64,000 nt of DNA from NCBI RefSeq assembly GCF_047324175.1, contig NZ_CP178732.1, forward strand, positions 2,170,001 to 2,234,000. Reading direction: 5' to 3'. Under the pieces are notes generated by a model. That model searched no databases. It was not told the origin of the DNA and was given only the letters and a program-made list of their open reading frames with translations. This document shows, in pieces, positions 18,213 to 26,939 of this stretch. Made by a program: the position numbers and the translations under genes. The stretch comes from Acerihabitans sp015654925 (GTDB lineage Bacteria > Pseudomonadota > Gammaproteobacteria > Enterobacterales > Enterobacteriaceae). How positions within the stretch are numbered: position 1 is the stretch's first letter; the number at the start of each line of letters is the position of its first letter.

Positions 18213-19252
18213 AGCGTGCCGTCACTGTTGACTTTCACGATGAGTTTCATGGTTTCCATACCGTGCGAGTCGTGGTATTGATAAGACGTTAGATAGTCAT
18301 CAAACTCAAACTCGCGTGAAATCAGCTCCTTTGCTTTGACTTTTCCACTTGAAAGCAAGTTGATGGCATCAAAAAAATCCTGATGCTTATACATCAATGT
18401 TCCCAGGAGCGAAATTTCACGATCACCGAGAATCGACATATCTACTCGGGGCTTGCCTTCATAAACGGCGACGGCAACAATAATGCCCCCTTTAGCAATG
18501 GTATTTACGACTTGATCCAATGCCTTTTCCACGCCGGAAACTTCAAACCCGACACTAAAGCGATTTGGACCCAATAAAACCTCAATGCACTCAGGCAAGT
18601 TTTCTTTAGCCGTATTAACGACGTGTGCGACCCCACAGGCTTTTGCTTTTTCCAGACGGAAGTCATTAATATCAGTAATCATAACCTCCGCCCCATAAGC
18701 GGTGGCTACTTGTGCCACCAGGTTGCCAATAGTCCCCGCGCCGGTCACCAGAACTTTCGCACCAGCCAGTAATTTCTTTACATGAGAGACTGCATGAACG
18801 GCAACGGCTACTGGCTCGACAAAGGCGGCGATTTTCATATCTATATCGTCAGGAAGTAGAATTAAGCGGTCTACCGGCACGGTAAAATAGTCTTGGGCGC
18901 AACCCGGCGCTTGAAAACCACGCACCCTGAGTTGGTCGCAAATATTAAATTCTCCCCGTAAACATGGCGCACATTTTCCACAGGTGATTTGCGGTAAAGC
19001 AGTGGCTTTCATACCGATTTTGATATGAGTTGGAATATCTTTCCCACATTTGATGATCGTTCCACTAAATTCGTGTCCTTGAATGACGGGATAAGAAGTA
19101 AACGGATGTTTACCATGCCAAACATGAATATCAGAACCACAAACGCCGATATAATTAACTTTAAGCAGCACCTCATTATCTTTAATGACAGGGATAGGAA
19201 CATCAGCAGAAAATACAATTTCCCCGGGGGCAGTCATAACAGCTTGTTTCAT
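18209..19252 (-). CDS. Zinc-dependent medium-chain polyol/alcohol dehydrogenase
   Basis: 347 residues. The catalytic zinc site is C38 (GVCGSDIHVW) with H60/E61 (GHEF). The structural zinc ligands C91, C94, C97 and C105 are all present. The Rossmann motif is VTGAGTIGNLV. It resembles sorbitol, galactitol or threonine dehydrogenases. GAGGAG lies 7 bp before ATG. It follows the solute-binding protein gene by about 40 bp and overlaps the kinase gene by 4 bp. In an operon with a PfkB kinase, oxidation of an imported polyol to a ketose is the simplest reading. Confidence 0.9.
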   Translation of the reverse strand: MKQAVMTAPGEIVFSADVPIPVIKDNEVLLKVNYIGVCGSDIHVWHGKHPFTSYPVIQGHEFSGTIIKCGKDIPTHIKIGMKATALPQITCGKCAPCLRGEFNICDQLRVRGFQAPGCAQDYFTVPVDRLILLPDDIDMKIAAFVEPVAVAVHAVSHVKKLLAGAKVLVTGAGTIGNLVAQVATAYGAEVMITDINDFRLEKAKACGVAHVVNTAKENLPECIEVLLGPNRFSVGFEVSGVEKALDQVVNTIAKGGIIVAVAVYEGKPRVDMSILGDREISLLGTLMYKHQDFFDAINLLSSGKVKAKELISREFEFDDYLTSYQYHDSHGMETMKLIVKVNSDGTL

Positions 19253-19291
19253 GATTTACTCCTCTCGATAAAAGGGATAATCCCAATATTT

Positions 19292-20272
19292 TCAATTAAT
19301 GGAAGGAACTTTTCGAATAGACTCGAGATCTTTCTTATAGATAAGACGAACGCCAGTATCAATGGTTTTTGGCACCCAGCCAAAGTTGGCATTATCAGCA
19401 CCCACACGCGTTGGATGACGCGCAGCATAGGCCTGAAGCAGACCCTGGAAGCCCATGAGGTAAGGATTCTGGCCGACTATCGCCTGGACCTCGCCATTAT
19501 CAATCAGGGCAACGGTGGCCTCGTCAAAGTCAAATCCCATAATGACAATTTTTCCTCTAAGGTTAAGATCGCGGATAGCTTGCGCCGCACCGGTAGTCGG
19601 ATTGCCATGGGCTGCAAAAATCGCCTTGATATCGCTGTGCGCCTGTATCAAAGCGGTAATTTTTGATGCGGCCCCTTCAATACTGCCCTGATCGTCAACC
19701 TCATAAATTTTGGTGTTCGGAGAGGCTTTATTCAGTGCATCAGTGAAACCCTGCACACGAGCGGCCAAATGGGCTGGGCCCTTCATATAGGAAACACCAA
19801 CTGCACCCCCTCCTTTTACCCATTGCGCCATCTCCTGTCCGGCAGCATAACCGGCCTGGTAGTTATTCGTCCCAACGAATGTCAGTCGATTGGACGTGGG
19901 AGAATCAGAATCAAAGGTAATAACCGGAATCTTATATTCAATGGCGCGATTAATGGCCGGCTCCAGCGTTTTTGCTTCTCCAGCCGTCAATACGATGCCA
20001 TCCACTTTTCGCGCCGTCAGTTGAGTCACGGTACGTGCCTCAACTGACGCATCCCATTCGGCGGGCCCCTGTAATTCAACTTTCACGTTATCACCAAGCA
20101 TTTTTGCCGCGTCCTGCATCCCGGCATATGCCCAGTTGAAAAACTCCGAACCTTTCAAAAAGACAACCATGGAATATGTCTCCACTTTCTTATCTGCCGC
20201 ATGAGCGGATGATACAAGAAATAAAGACAAGGAAAGTAATACTGTGGAACATATTTTCCAGAAAGTTTTCAT
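19292..20272 (-). CDS. Periplasmic sugar-binding protein (ribose/galactose type)
   Basis: 326 residues with a classical signal peptide (VLLSLSLFLVSSAHAADKK, cleavage after AHA). Mature type-1 periplasmic-binding fold: VVFLKGSEFFNWAYAGMQDAA, ARKVDGIVLTAGEA, YKIPVITFDSDSP, FVGTNNYQAGYAAG, and GFDFDEATVALIDNG-like hinge strands. CGGAG sits before the ATG. It presents substrate to the two permeases and ATPase encoded upstream. Ligand-contact residues cannot be assigned to a particular sugar by eye. Confidence 0.92.
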   Translation of the reverse strand: MKTFWKICSTVLLSLSLFLVSSAHAADKKVETYSMVVFLKGSEFFNWAYAGMQDAAKMLGDNVKVELQGPAEWDASVEARTVTQLTARKVDGIVLTAGEAKTLEPAINRAIEYKIPVITFDSDSPTSNRLTFVGTNNYQAGYAAGQEMAQWVKGGGAVGVSYMKGPAHLAARVQGFTDALNKASPNTKIYEVDDQGSIEGAASKITALIQAHSDIKAIFAAHGNPTTGAAQAIRDLNLRGKIVIMGFDFDEATVALIDNGEVQAIVGQNPYLMGFQGLLQAYAARHPTRVGADNANFGWVPKTIDTGVRLIYKKDLESIRKVPSIN

Positions 20273-20314
20273 CAGTGACTCCGATTATAATAAAGGGTTA
20301 AATTCTATAAAAAA

Positions 20315-21316
20315 TCAATTTTTTAATACTACTTTTATATTGGTTCTTCTCTTGGTTACTTCACCAATAAATACCGCGCTCACCAGCATGCCGCCAATCA
20401 AGATTTCTTGATAATACGTATTTATACCAGTCCAGGTAAAACCGTTATAAAGTATTGCGAGGAAAAATACGCCTAATATTGTCCCCATGAAAGTTCCGAC
20501 CCCACCAAACATACTTGCACCACCAATAAAAACAGCTGCAATAACACGCAATTCAATGTTCTGTCCATATGCCATATTTGCAGCACCGAATTGTGAAGCA
20601 TAAATAATGCCCGCGATACCCGCCATTAAGGCGGAAAATGCGAAGGCAAATATTTTAAATAAATCTACATTGATGCCATTCAATTTTGCTGCTTCTTCAT
20701 TACCACCGATAAAATAGACTTGCTGGAAATATCGATGATTTGCCAGTGCATAACCAAAGCCAATGGCAACAATGATAAACAGCCAAAGCATTAAAGGCAA
20801 TCCGAACAAGTAGTCCTGACCAAATGCAGTAAATTTTGCTGGCAAACCAGAAATTGTACTGCCATTGGTAATTACCAGATTGATACCACGTAATGTCATT
20901 GCCATTGCCAGTGTGACAATAAATGCATGTACCTTGAGCCTATTCACTAAAAGGCCATTTATCACACCGACACATATGCACAATATTAGGGTGATAATTA
21001 CTGAGATAAAAATTGAGAAATAAATACTGCCCGTCAATCCAGTAAAAAATTGCAGTAGTTGGCTGACAATAATCGCTGAAAAAGGGAGTGTCGATGCAAC
21101 CGATAAATCTATACCGCGCAAAATAATCACTAATAACATGCCTAGCGCAATAAAACATTCGCCGATAAAACCCGTCGTTATTGATTCCATATTCAATATA
21201 CTAATAAAACCAGGAAATGCTACGTTCATTGATATCATGATAACCAGGACAATCAATGCGAGAATGCTATTGTATCCTGATAAAATATTTTTGATCATAT
21301 TCATGTTTGGCCTCAT
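20315..21316 (-). CDS. ABC sugar permease 2 (RbsC family)
   Basis: 333 residues, hydrophobic with about ten membrane segments. RGIDLSVASTLPFSA and VINGLLVNRLKVHAFIVTLAMAMTLRG are RbsC-family hallmarks, and ELRVIAAVFIGGASMFGGVGT is the conserved EAA-like coupling region. The ATG overlaps the ATPase stop by 4 bp. It differs clearly from the other permease of the operon (22817-23797). The channel is therefore predicted to be a heterodimer, unlike the RbsC homodimer. Confidence 0.92.
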   Translation of the reverse strand: MRPNMNMIKNILSGYNSILALIVLVIMISMNVAFPGFISILNMESITTGFIGECFIALGMLLVIILRGIDLSVASTLPFSAIIVSQLLQFFTGLTGSIYFSIFISVIITLILCICVGVINGLLVNRLKVHAFIVTLAMAMTLRGINLVITNGSTISGLPAKFTAFGQDYLFGLPLMLWLFIIVAIGFGYALANHRYFQQVYFIGGNEEAAKLNGINVDLFKIFAFAFSALMAGIAGIIYASQFGAANMAYGQNIELRVIAAVFIGGASMFGGVGTFMGTILGVFFLAILYNGFTWTGINTYYQEILIGGMLVSAVFIGEVTKRRTNIKVVLKN

Positions 21317-22800
21317 ACTGCCGCATATTGCATAATTTGTTCTTGCGTGCTTTCATCGGTAACGATTTTTTCCAAGCGCCCCTCCCTGAATATGGCAATC
21401 CGATCGCTCAGACCTACAACCTCCGGTAGCTCTGAGGAAATGACCAAAACAGCAACGCCTTCATTGGCCAGTTTTCTTAAATAGCCATGAATAGCTGATT
21501 TCGCCCCCACATCTACACCACGTGTGGGCTCATCTACAATCAGCAGTTTGGGTTTAACTTCCAGACACTTCGCCAGAAGAACTTTTTGCTGATTTCCACC
21601 ACTGAGATTTCCTACTAACTGTTCAATTGATGAGGTTCTTATTTGCAAGCCGGTGATGTATTTCTGTGCAGTTTCCTGCATTCTTCGACGAAAAATCAAT
21701 CCACAGACATTGGTATAGTTATCGAGAGTGCTGGAAACAATATTTTCGACAATATTTTTTTCCAGAAATAACCCCAAATGCTTTCGGTCTTCGGTGAGGT
21801 AAACAATACCTGCATTGATGGCATCTGAAGGTTGGTGAATGACGAGTTTTTTGCCATCAAGCGTTAATGTTCCTGATGTTAACTTATCAGCGCCAAAAAT
21901 AGCACGGGCGATTTCTGTCCTACCGGCACCCACTAGACCGGCACAACCCAATATTTCTCCCCGGCGGATATCGAAGCTGACATCGCTAAACACTGAAGTT
22001 CTTTCCAGCTTTTCACACTTGAATATCACATCACCAAAACAGCTCCCCTTCGGTGGATAGAGTTGGGTTAATTCTCTACCGACCATCTCAGAAATAATCC
22101 TCGCCTTATTGGTTTTCGATGTGTCAGATGTACTAACCAAATTTCCATCACGAAGTACACTGCATCTTTCTGCGATCGCAAAAATTTCATCCAGCTTGTG
22201 GGAGATAAAAATCATTGCAACGCCTTTTTTCTTCAGATCACGTACTACTCTATATAAAATGTCCACATCTTGTTCAGAAAGCGAAGAACTGGGTTCATCC
22301 ATGATCAGTACCTTTGCATTCAATGAAATCGCCTTGGCAATTTCCACCAATTGCTGCATACCAACCGTCAGTTTTTTTACCTGAATATCTGCTCGCAAAT
22401 TGATCCCTAACTGAATAAATAAAGCCTGTGTTTGTTGATTAAGCTTCTTCCAGTTTATGAATCCTAACCTGTTAGCGGGTGCACGATTGCCATAAATATT
22501 TTGTGCGACCGTTAACTCAGGGATCAACGAAAGTTCTTGGTGTACTACTCCTATACCGATATTTTGTGCATCAAGTGAGTTTGTTGGGGTAATTTTATTC
22601 CCGTTAAAGTAAATATCACCGGACGAGGGGGGATAAATACCGCATATAATTTTCATTAAGGTTGATTTTCCCGCACCATTTTCACCGATTAGTGCATGAA
22701 CTTCTCCGGCTCTGGCGGAGAAACAGATTTTTTTTAAAACCTGATTTGAACCGAATGATTTTTCAATATCTCGTAATTCGATAACAGTGTCAAAAATCAT
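21313..22800 (-). CDS. Sugar ABC transporter ATPase, RbsA-type with two NBDs
   Basis: 495 residues with two fused nucleotide-binding domains. NBD1 has Walker A GENGAGKST (39-47), a LTVGMQQLVEIAKA signature and VLIMDEPSSSLSE Walker B. NBD2 has the degenerate Walker A GLVGAGRTEIARA typical of RbsA, LSGGNQQKVLLAKCL and LLIVDEPTRGVDVG. GGAGGA precedes the ATG at 7 bp. It powers import through the adjoining permeases. Confidence 0.95.
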   Translation of the reverse strand: MIFDTVIELRDIEKSFGSNQVLKKICFSARAGEVHALIGENGAGKSTLMKIICGIYPPSSGDIYFNGNKITPTNSLDAQNIGIGVVHQELSLIPELTVAQNIYGNRAPANRLGFINWKKLNQQTQALFIQLGINLRADIQVKKLTVGMQQLVEIAKAISLNAKVLIMDEPSSSLSEQDVDILYRVVRDLKKKGVAMIFISHKLDEIFAIAERCSVLRDGNLVSTSDTSKTNKARIISEMVGRELTQLYPPKGSCFGDVIFKCEKLERTSVFSDVSFDIRRGEILGCAGLVGAGRTEIARAIFGADKLTSGTLTLDGKKLVIHQPSDAINAGIVYLTEDRKHLGLFLEKNIVENIVSSTLDNYTNVCGLIFRRRMQETAQKYITGLQIRTSSIEQLVGNLSGGNQQKVLLAKCLEVKPKLLIVDEPTRGVDVGAKSAIHGYLRKLANEGVAVLVISSELPEVVGLSDRIAIFREGRLEKIVTDESTQEQIMQYAAV

Positions 22801-22816
22801 GATCTCTTCCTCCTAA

Positions 22817-23797
22817 TTATTGTTTTTTTGCCGTGGCCGCATTGATCACCAGGAAGAGAATTAAAATCACGCCGTTGATAAACCACTGCCAATTGGGGTT
22901 TATACCCGCAAGAATAAAACCGTTATTCACCATTGCAAGAAATATCACACCGAGACAGGCGCCAAAAACCGATCCTCGTCCACCATTGAGATTTGCCCCA
23001 CCGATAACGGCGGCGGTAATTGCATTTAGTTCTGAACCAAGTCCATATCCGGCATAACCCATGCCAGATTTTGCGCTGATAAGAATTGCGGCAATGCCCG
23101 AAAATAAGCCTGAAAACGCATACACGGCGATGAGCGTCCTGGCCACTTTCATCCCGCTTAAGCGGCTCGCCTCTTCATTTAATCCTATGTAATAAATAAT
23201 ATGCAGCGGTTTCCAATAACGAAGTAACAGATCGATAAACGCAATAAATAAAATAATGATCAGAATATACAGAGGTATATTAAGGACTGATGCAGAGCCT
23301 ATTTCCAGAAAAGAAGTGGGTAGATTAGTGATCTGATATCCTGAAGTCCACACTGTAGCCACCCCTCTTGCTACGGAAAACATGGCCAGCGTGACAATAA
23401 AGGATGGTATTTTCAACCAGGCAACACCCAGACCGTTTATCCCACCCAATATGACAGAAAAAAACAATCCTGCAGGAACCGCTACCAGCGTAGGTATACC
23501 TGAACTCAGTAGTGTACAAGTAAAGACGCTGGTGAGAGACAGCATCGCTCCGACAGAAAGATCGATACCTGCAGTGATGATAACCAACGCCAATCCACTG
23601 GCAAGTAGTAGCGCAAAAGTGGAACCTGCAAAAATTGAGCGGATATTATCAAATGAGAAAAAGTTATTGAGTGAAATGGAAAATAAAATAAATGTTATCA
23701 TAACAATGATAAACAGGCTGACTTCCCTGTTTTCCATTATGTTTTTAACAAAATTTGCCTTTTTTGTCTGCCCTAAGTTAAATGTCAAATGAGTCAT
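22817..23797 (-). CDS. ABC sugar permease 1 (RbsC family), first gene of operon
   Basis: A hydrophobic RbsC-type permease: AGIDLSVGAMLSLTS, GGINGLGVAWLKIPSFIVTLAM, LNAITAAVIGGANLNGGRGS. The frame is open 24 codons further upstream, but I start at 23797 (MTHLTFN), where AAAGGCG gives proper spacing. It is the promoter-proximal gene of an eight-gene minus-strand operon with a CRP-site consensus about 110 bp upstream. Gene order permease-ATPase-permease-SBP-enzymes is unusual for rbs-like systems. Confidence 0.9.
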   Translation of the reverse strand: MTHLTFNLGQTKKANFVKNIMENREVSLFIIVMITFILFSISLNNFFSFDNIRSIFAGSTFALLLASGLALVIITAGIDLSVGAMLSLTSVFTCTLLSSGIPTLVAVPAGLFFSVILGGINGLGVAWLKIPSFIVTLAMFSVARGVATVWTSGYQITNLPTSFLEIGSASVLNIPLYILIIILFIAFIDLLLRYWKPLHIIYYIGLNEEASRLSGMKVARTLIAVYAFSGLFSGIAAILISAKSGMGYAGYGLGSELNAITAAVIGGANLNGGRGSVFGACLGVIFLAMVNNGFILAGINPNWQWFINGVILILFLVINAATAKKQ

Positions 23798-23908
23798 CGA
23801 CTTTCGCCTTTTCCACTTATTCATTGAGAAACATGCTATCTGTATTCGCGGAGATCGGCTAATACTCAACTCGCCACAATTGATACTTTTTTAGCATTCA
23901 TCTACAGA

Positions 23909-23924
23909 TGTGACTAATATCACA
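23909..23924. promoter_or_regulatory. Perfect CRP-site consensus upstream of sugar operon
   Basis: TGTGA-CTAATA-TCACA matches the CRP core TGTGA-N6-TCACA at every half-site position. It lies 112 bp before the first permease start, in an AT-rich leader with no competing gene. Catabolite control of the operon is inferred. Confidence 0.85.
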
Positions 23925-24212
23925 GATGACGTCATTGAAGCGAAAATTTTCTAACAACATCTTTTATTAAAATATTTATCATATTTATTCAAAGTAAGGA
24001 TATTTATTTAATAATATGTAGTGATGTTTTAAGTTAATGATTTTGATGATTTTTTTCAGTTATTATATATAACCTTTTTGTAAGGCTGGGTTAGGAAGTT
24101 TATATCAACCTTTAATTCCCCTCACATTGTTGTCTTATGGAAATACCGCCATGGAGGCAGTATCGCATATTTAAAAATTGGGCCATTGGTCAATCAAAAT
24201 CATTCATCATAG

Positions 24213-24890
24213 GCTGTGTCCCTCAATTGAATAATCCCTTAAAAAATAGTTTGATACGGCCCAACTTCACCATCGAGAGATAATTCCTCGTCATTTTTTC
24301 GTTGCGCGTGGCAATGCGACGGTTCTTTTTTAAAATGCCGAAACGCCTTTAACAACGTTCCGTTTGCGCTCCGTTTCTCTGTCAAATCGGGTCCGCCCAT
24401 CCCTGCTGGCTCTCTCATGCGATTTATGCGGGATTACGACCTTTATCCCATTATCTTTTAAATAGTTACGGAATTGCTTGAGTAACCCTTTATCAGCAAG
24501 TACCGCTTTTCCAAGGTGTTTCATGAACCCATTTTTCCTTTGAACGCCCATGCCATCCAACATAATATGTAATGCATATTGGCTTTCGTGAGGCTGCCCA
24601 CCGTTCAGAACGACATTTAGCGGCGGCCGTTTACTCTTGACAATATCGATGGCGGTCCTGTCAGCGCCAGTCCGGTCGCGGAAATGTTGTCCGCAGTCGG
24701 CTTTTGGCGCGTGACCAATGAGTACACCTGGTATGAATGGGCAGGTCATCCCGCATCCTCCAAACGGGAAGGATACACCAGATACCGGCCGATTTTGCCC
24801 TTCATTGACAGATGTGCCGACAACAATCGCCCGGCTAATCCCTGGCGCATCGCTGATTGGGATAGGCCGGTGACGGTAATGACGTTTTGA
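24213..24890 (-). pseudogene. IS5-family transposase relic
   Basis: One minus-strand frame carries PPLNVVLNGGQPHESQYAL, then VLADKGLLKQFRNYLKDNG and IKVVIPHKS, and RTRFDRETERKRNVV. A shifted frame continues with RRIATRNEKMTRNYLSMVK. These are the DDE core and C-terminus of an IS5-type transposase in order. The N-terminal third is unreadable and there is at least one frameshift near 24330. A possible terminal sequence beginning GGCTGTGTCCC lies near 24212. Non-autonomous debris. Confidence 0.75.
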
Positions 24891-24940
24891 TCGCAAGGCA
24901 GTGTTTGCTGGGGAAAGTGTTTTTCGGCTCTACTGAGAGT

Positions 24941-25745
24941 CTACCCGAACCTGAACCCCGAAAAAGGCTTCTCGGCGATACGGTCATGATACACGCAGTC
25001 GCCTGTCTTTCCCTCGGCAGCACCAGCGGCGACCAGCAGCGGCAGAAGATGTTCTGGCTCGGGATGGGCGGACTTTCCAGCCGGAGCTGTTTGCCAACCG
25101 GGCAAATTCATCTCCCGTAACGCTGGATTGATGACCGCTTCACCCAACCATGAATCGAATGACTCGGTCATATCATCTCCGCGTCCGATAAAAAAATGTG
25201 GCAGGTTGTGATGACTTATGCCGCTGCTGATAATCAGGGTATCATTATTGCGCAACGGCGCCAGGGCACGTCCCATCGCCAGATGCCGGGTCGGATTATA
25301 GGATTCCATCATTGAAAGTTGAAGGACAGGAATGTCGGCGTCTGGATCGATAAGCTTAAAGGAAATGAACACATCGTGATCATAACCGCGCCGATCATCC
25401 GTACCGGCGGTGAAGCCGGCATCCTCCAGCCTTTGACACACCTTCACCGCGACCTATCGGCTCAACGGGCGTAGGCCAGGTGAGCCGATAGGTCGCGGTG
25501 GAGGGAAAACCGAATAGTCGAAAAGCAATGGCGGGTGCGCGCCCGTATTGACCGTCGGATTCCCGGCCTGCCAATGGCCGGATAAGGTAATGACCGCGCG
25601 CGGACGCTGCCCGATAAACATATCGAGTCCGCGCAAGGACGCAGCCATACGATCCCAAGTATCGTGCGGTCATACAGGGGTCGGGTCCGATAAAAAAGCA
25701 CGGGCCGCGGCCATGGAGAATGAAGAAGGTAGGAAACATGCTCAT
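24941..25745 (-). pseudogene. DODA-type (LigB-family) extradiol dioxygenase, frameshifted
   Basis: Pieces in order across three frames: MSMFPTFFILHGRGP; DMFIGQRPRAVITLSGHWQ with NTGAHPPLLFDYS; TYRLTWPTPVEP; then a 168-codon C-terminal frame with GYDHDVFISFKLIDPDADI, PVLQLSMMES, LIISSGISHHN and HPEPEHLLPLLVAAGAAEG. This is the complete order of a class III 4,5-DOPA-type dioxygenase, including the metal-binding His pairs. At least three frame changes are needed, the central ones at a 20-bp inverted repeat. With azoreductase, DoxX and LysR it forms a familiar aromatic-stress neighbourhood, now largely lost. Confidence 0.85.
25445..25500. repeat. 20-bp perfect inverted repeat at a frameshift site
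   Basis: CACCGCGACCTATCGGCTCA (25445-25464) is the exact reverse complement of 25481-25500, with a 16-bp spacer. It lies where the dioxygenase reading frame is disrupted. The length and position suggest a template-switch (foldback) mutation rather than a terminator. Confidence 0.85.
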
Positions 25746-25751
25746 ATCGGC

Positions 25752-26336
25752 CTACTGAATCTGGATACAGGAAATCGCCGCTTCGGCAGCGGCAATCGCG
25801 CCTGCACGGCTTTCGGGGCCAAAGGCGGTGCCTTCCGCGACCACAATCGTGGGTTTGATGCCGATAAAGCCAAAGATCGCATTCAGATAGGTTCCGGCAT
25901 GTTCGAACTGCGCCCACGATGCCCCAGGCTGATAGACCGCACCCCGCGACAGCAGAACAATTACCCGCTTATCTCCCGCCTGACCGGCCGAATTGCCTTG
26001 CTCATCCAGACTAAAGGTAACGCCGGCGATGATAATCCTATCTATTCACGCCTTAAGCTGGCTCGAAATGGTAAAGTTGTAGAGCGGTGCACCGATAATC
26101 ATGGTGTCGGCCATAAGAAATTCATCAAGGATGGTTTTACTGGCAGCAGACTCTTTTGTCCCTTTCGTCGGTTTGTCAGTCATCAGGTAATGATCGATTG
26201 GCGCGGCAACCAGATCGCGATAGATAACCTGTTGATTAGGGTGAGTGGCCAACACTTGTGCGAGGGCAGTGGCAGAAAGTTGGCGGCTAACAGAATTTTC
26301 GCCGCTGATGCTCGAGTCAATATGCAAGATAGTTAT
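25752..26336 (-). pseudogene. azoR: FMN-dependent NADH-azoreductase, one internal stop and lost start codon
   Basis: The flavodoxin-fold AzoR order is intact in one frame: HIDSSISGENSVSRQLS, MIIGAPLYNFTISSQLKA, then TGA (codon 94 from the TTG at 26327; 26046-26048), then IDRIIIAGVTFSLDEQG, VIVLLSRGAVYQPG, YLNAIFGFIGI and a TAG at 25752-25754. Homologues usually have Trp at the TGA position (LKAWIDRI), so TGG to TGA is likely. The expected initiator of 'MTILHIDSS' is ATA at 26334-26336, preceded by CTGGAG. Two G-to-A-type changes would therefore explain the inactivation, and the rest looks undamaged. A TTG at 26327 could still allow weak initiation. Confidence 0.8.
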
Positions 26337-26378
26337 GATGTTATGCTCCAGATGATCAGGTTGGATGTGTGTGATGAT

Positions 26379-26810
26379 TCAGCGAGGGTGAATAGGGGCC
26401 TTTCGCGTCCGCCCCCACAGAGCAAAAACTGCCAATGGCAACAGCACCAGATTAAGTGGCAACACCATGTATTCGCCGCGAGAAATGTGGAAAACGATTG
26501 CCAACACTTGTAGCACCGTAATGCCGCTCGCGGCCAGTATCCCTAATTGCGGCAGGATGCGCGTCAAGGCCGGCAACAGGATACCGAGACCGCCCGCCAG
26601 GTCGACTAGACCGATAAAACGCACGAATATCTCGGAAAACTCGCCCGTCCAAGGCATCATCGCGGACAATTGCGCTATTGGGGACGCCAACTTGAGGTAA
26701 CCCGACATGACAAAAGTGACAAAAAGCGCACTCTGCACTATCCAAAGTCCAATCCGCAACAGCTTGTTTGCCGAAGATCCTTCTGTTGAATTTACGTCCT
26801 CTATGCTCAT
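26379..26810 (-). CDS. DoxX-family membrane protein
   Basis: 143 residues with four predicted membrane segments: LWIVQSALFVTFVMSGYLKL, RFIGLVDLAGGLGILLPAL, ILAASGITVLQVLAIVFHI, LVLLPLAVFALWG. The SGYLKL helix end and GL.DL.GG.G.L motif are typical of DoxX/DoxD-like proteins, some of which act with redox enzymes. AGGAG lies 11 bp before ATG. It precedes the azoreductase and dioxygenase pseudogenes on the same strand and is divergent from the LysR gene, so it was probably the first gene of a LysR-controlled operon. Confidence 0.88.
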   Translation of the reverse strand: MSIEDVNSTEGSSANKLLRIGLWIVQSALFVTFVMSGYLKLASPIAQLSAMMPWTGEFSEIFVRFIGLVDLAGGLGILLPALTRILPQLGILAASGITVLQVLAIVFHISRGEYMVLPLNLVLLPLAVFALWGRTRKAPIHPR

Positions 26811-26939
26811 ACGTTTTCTCTCCTATGCAGTCAAGGTTTGAGCATAAAGCGATCACTCCATCAAAGATACCCGGATTGTTTTCATAAACAACTTCAATTA
26901 TTCTTATGGTTATGAATTGTCTAACCGCGGAGTAGGGAT

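Noticed and set aside
25452..25500. Inverted repeat in the dioxygenase relic as a transcription terminator
   Set aside because: It lies within coding remnants with no U tract on either strand; a foldback mutation explains it better.
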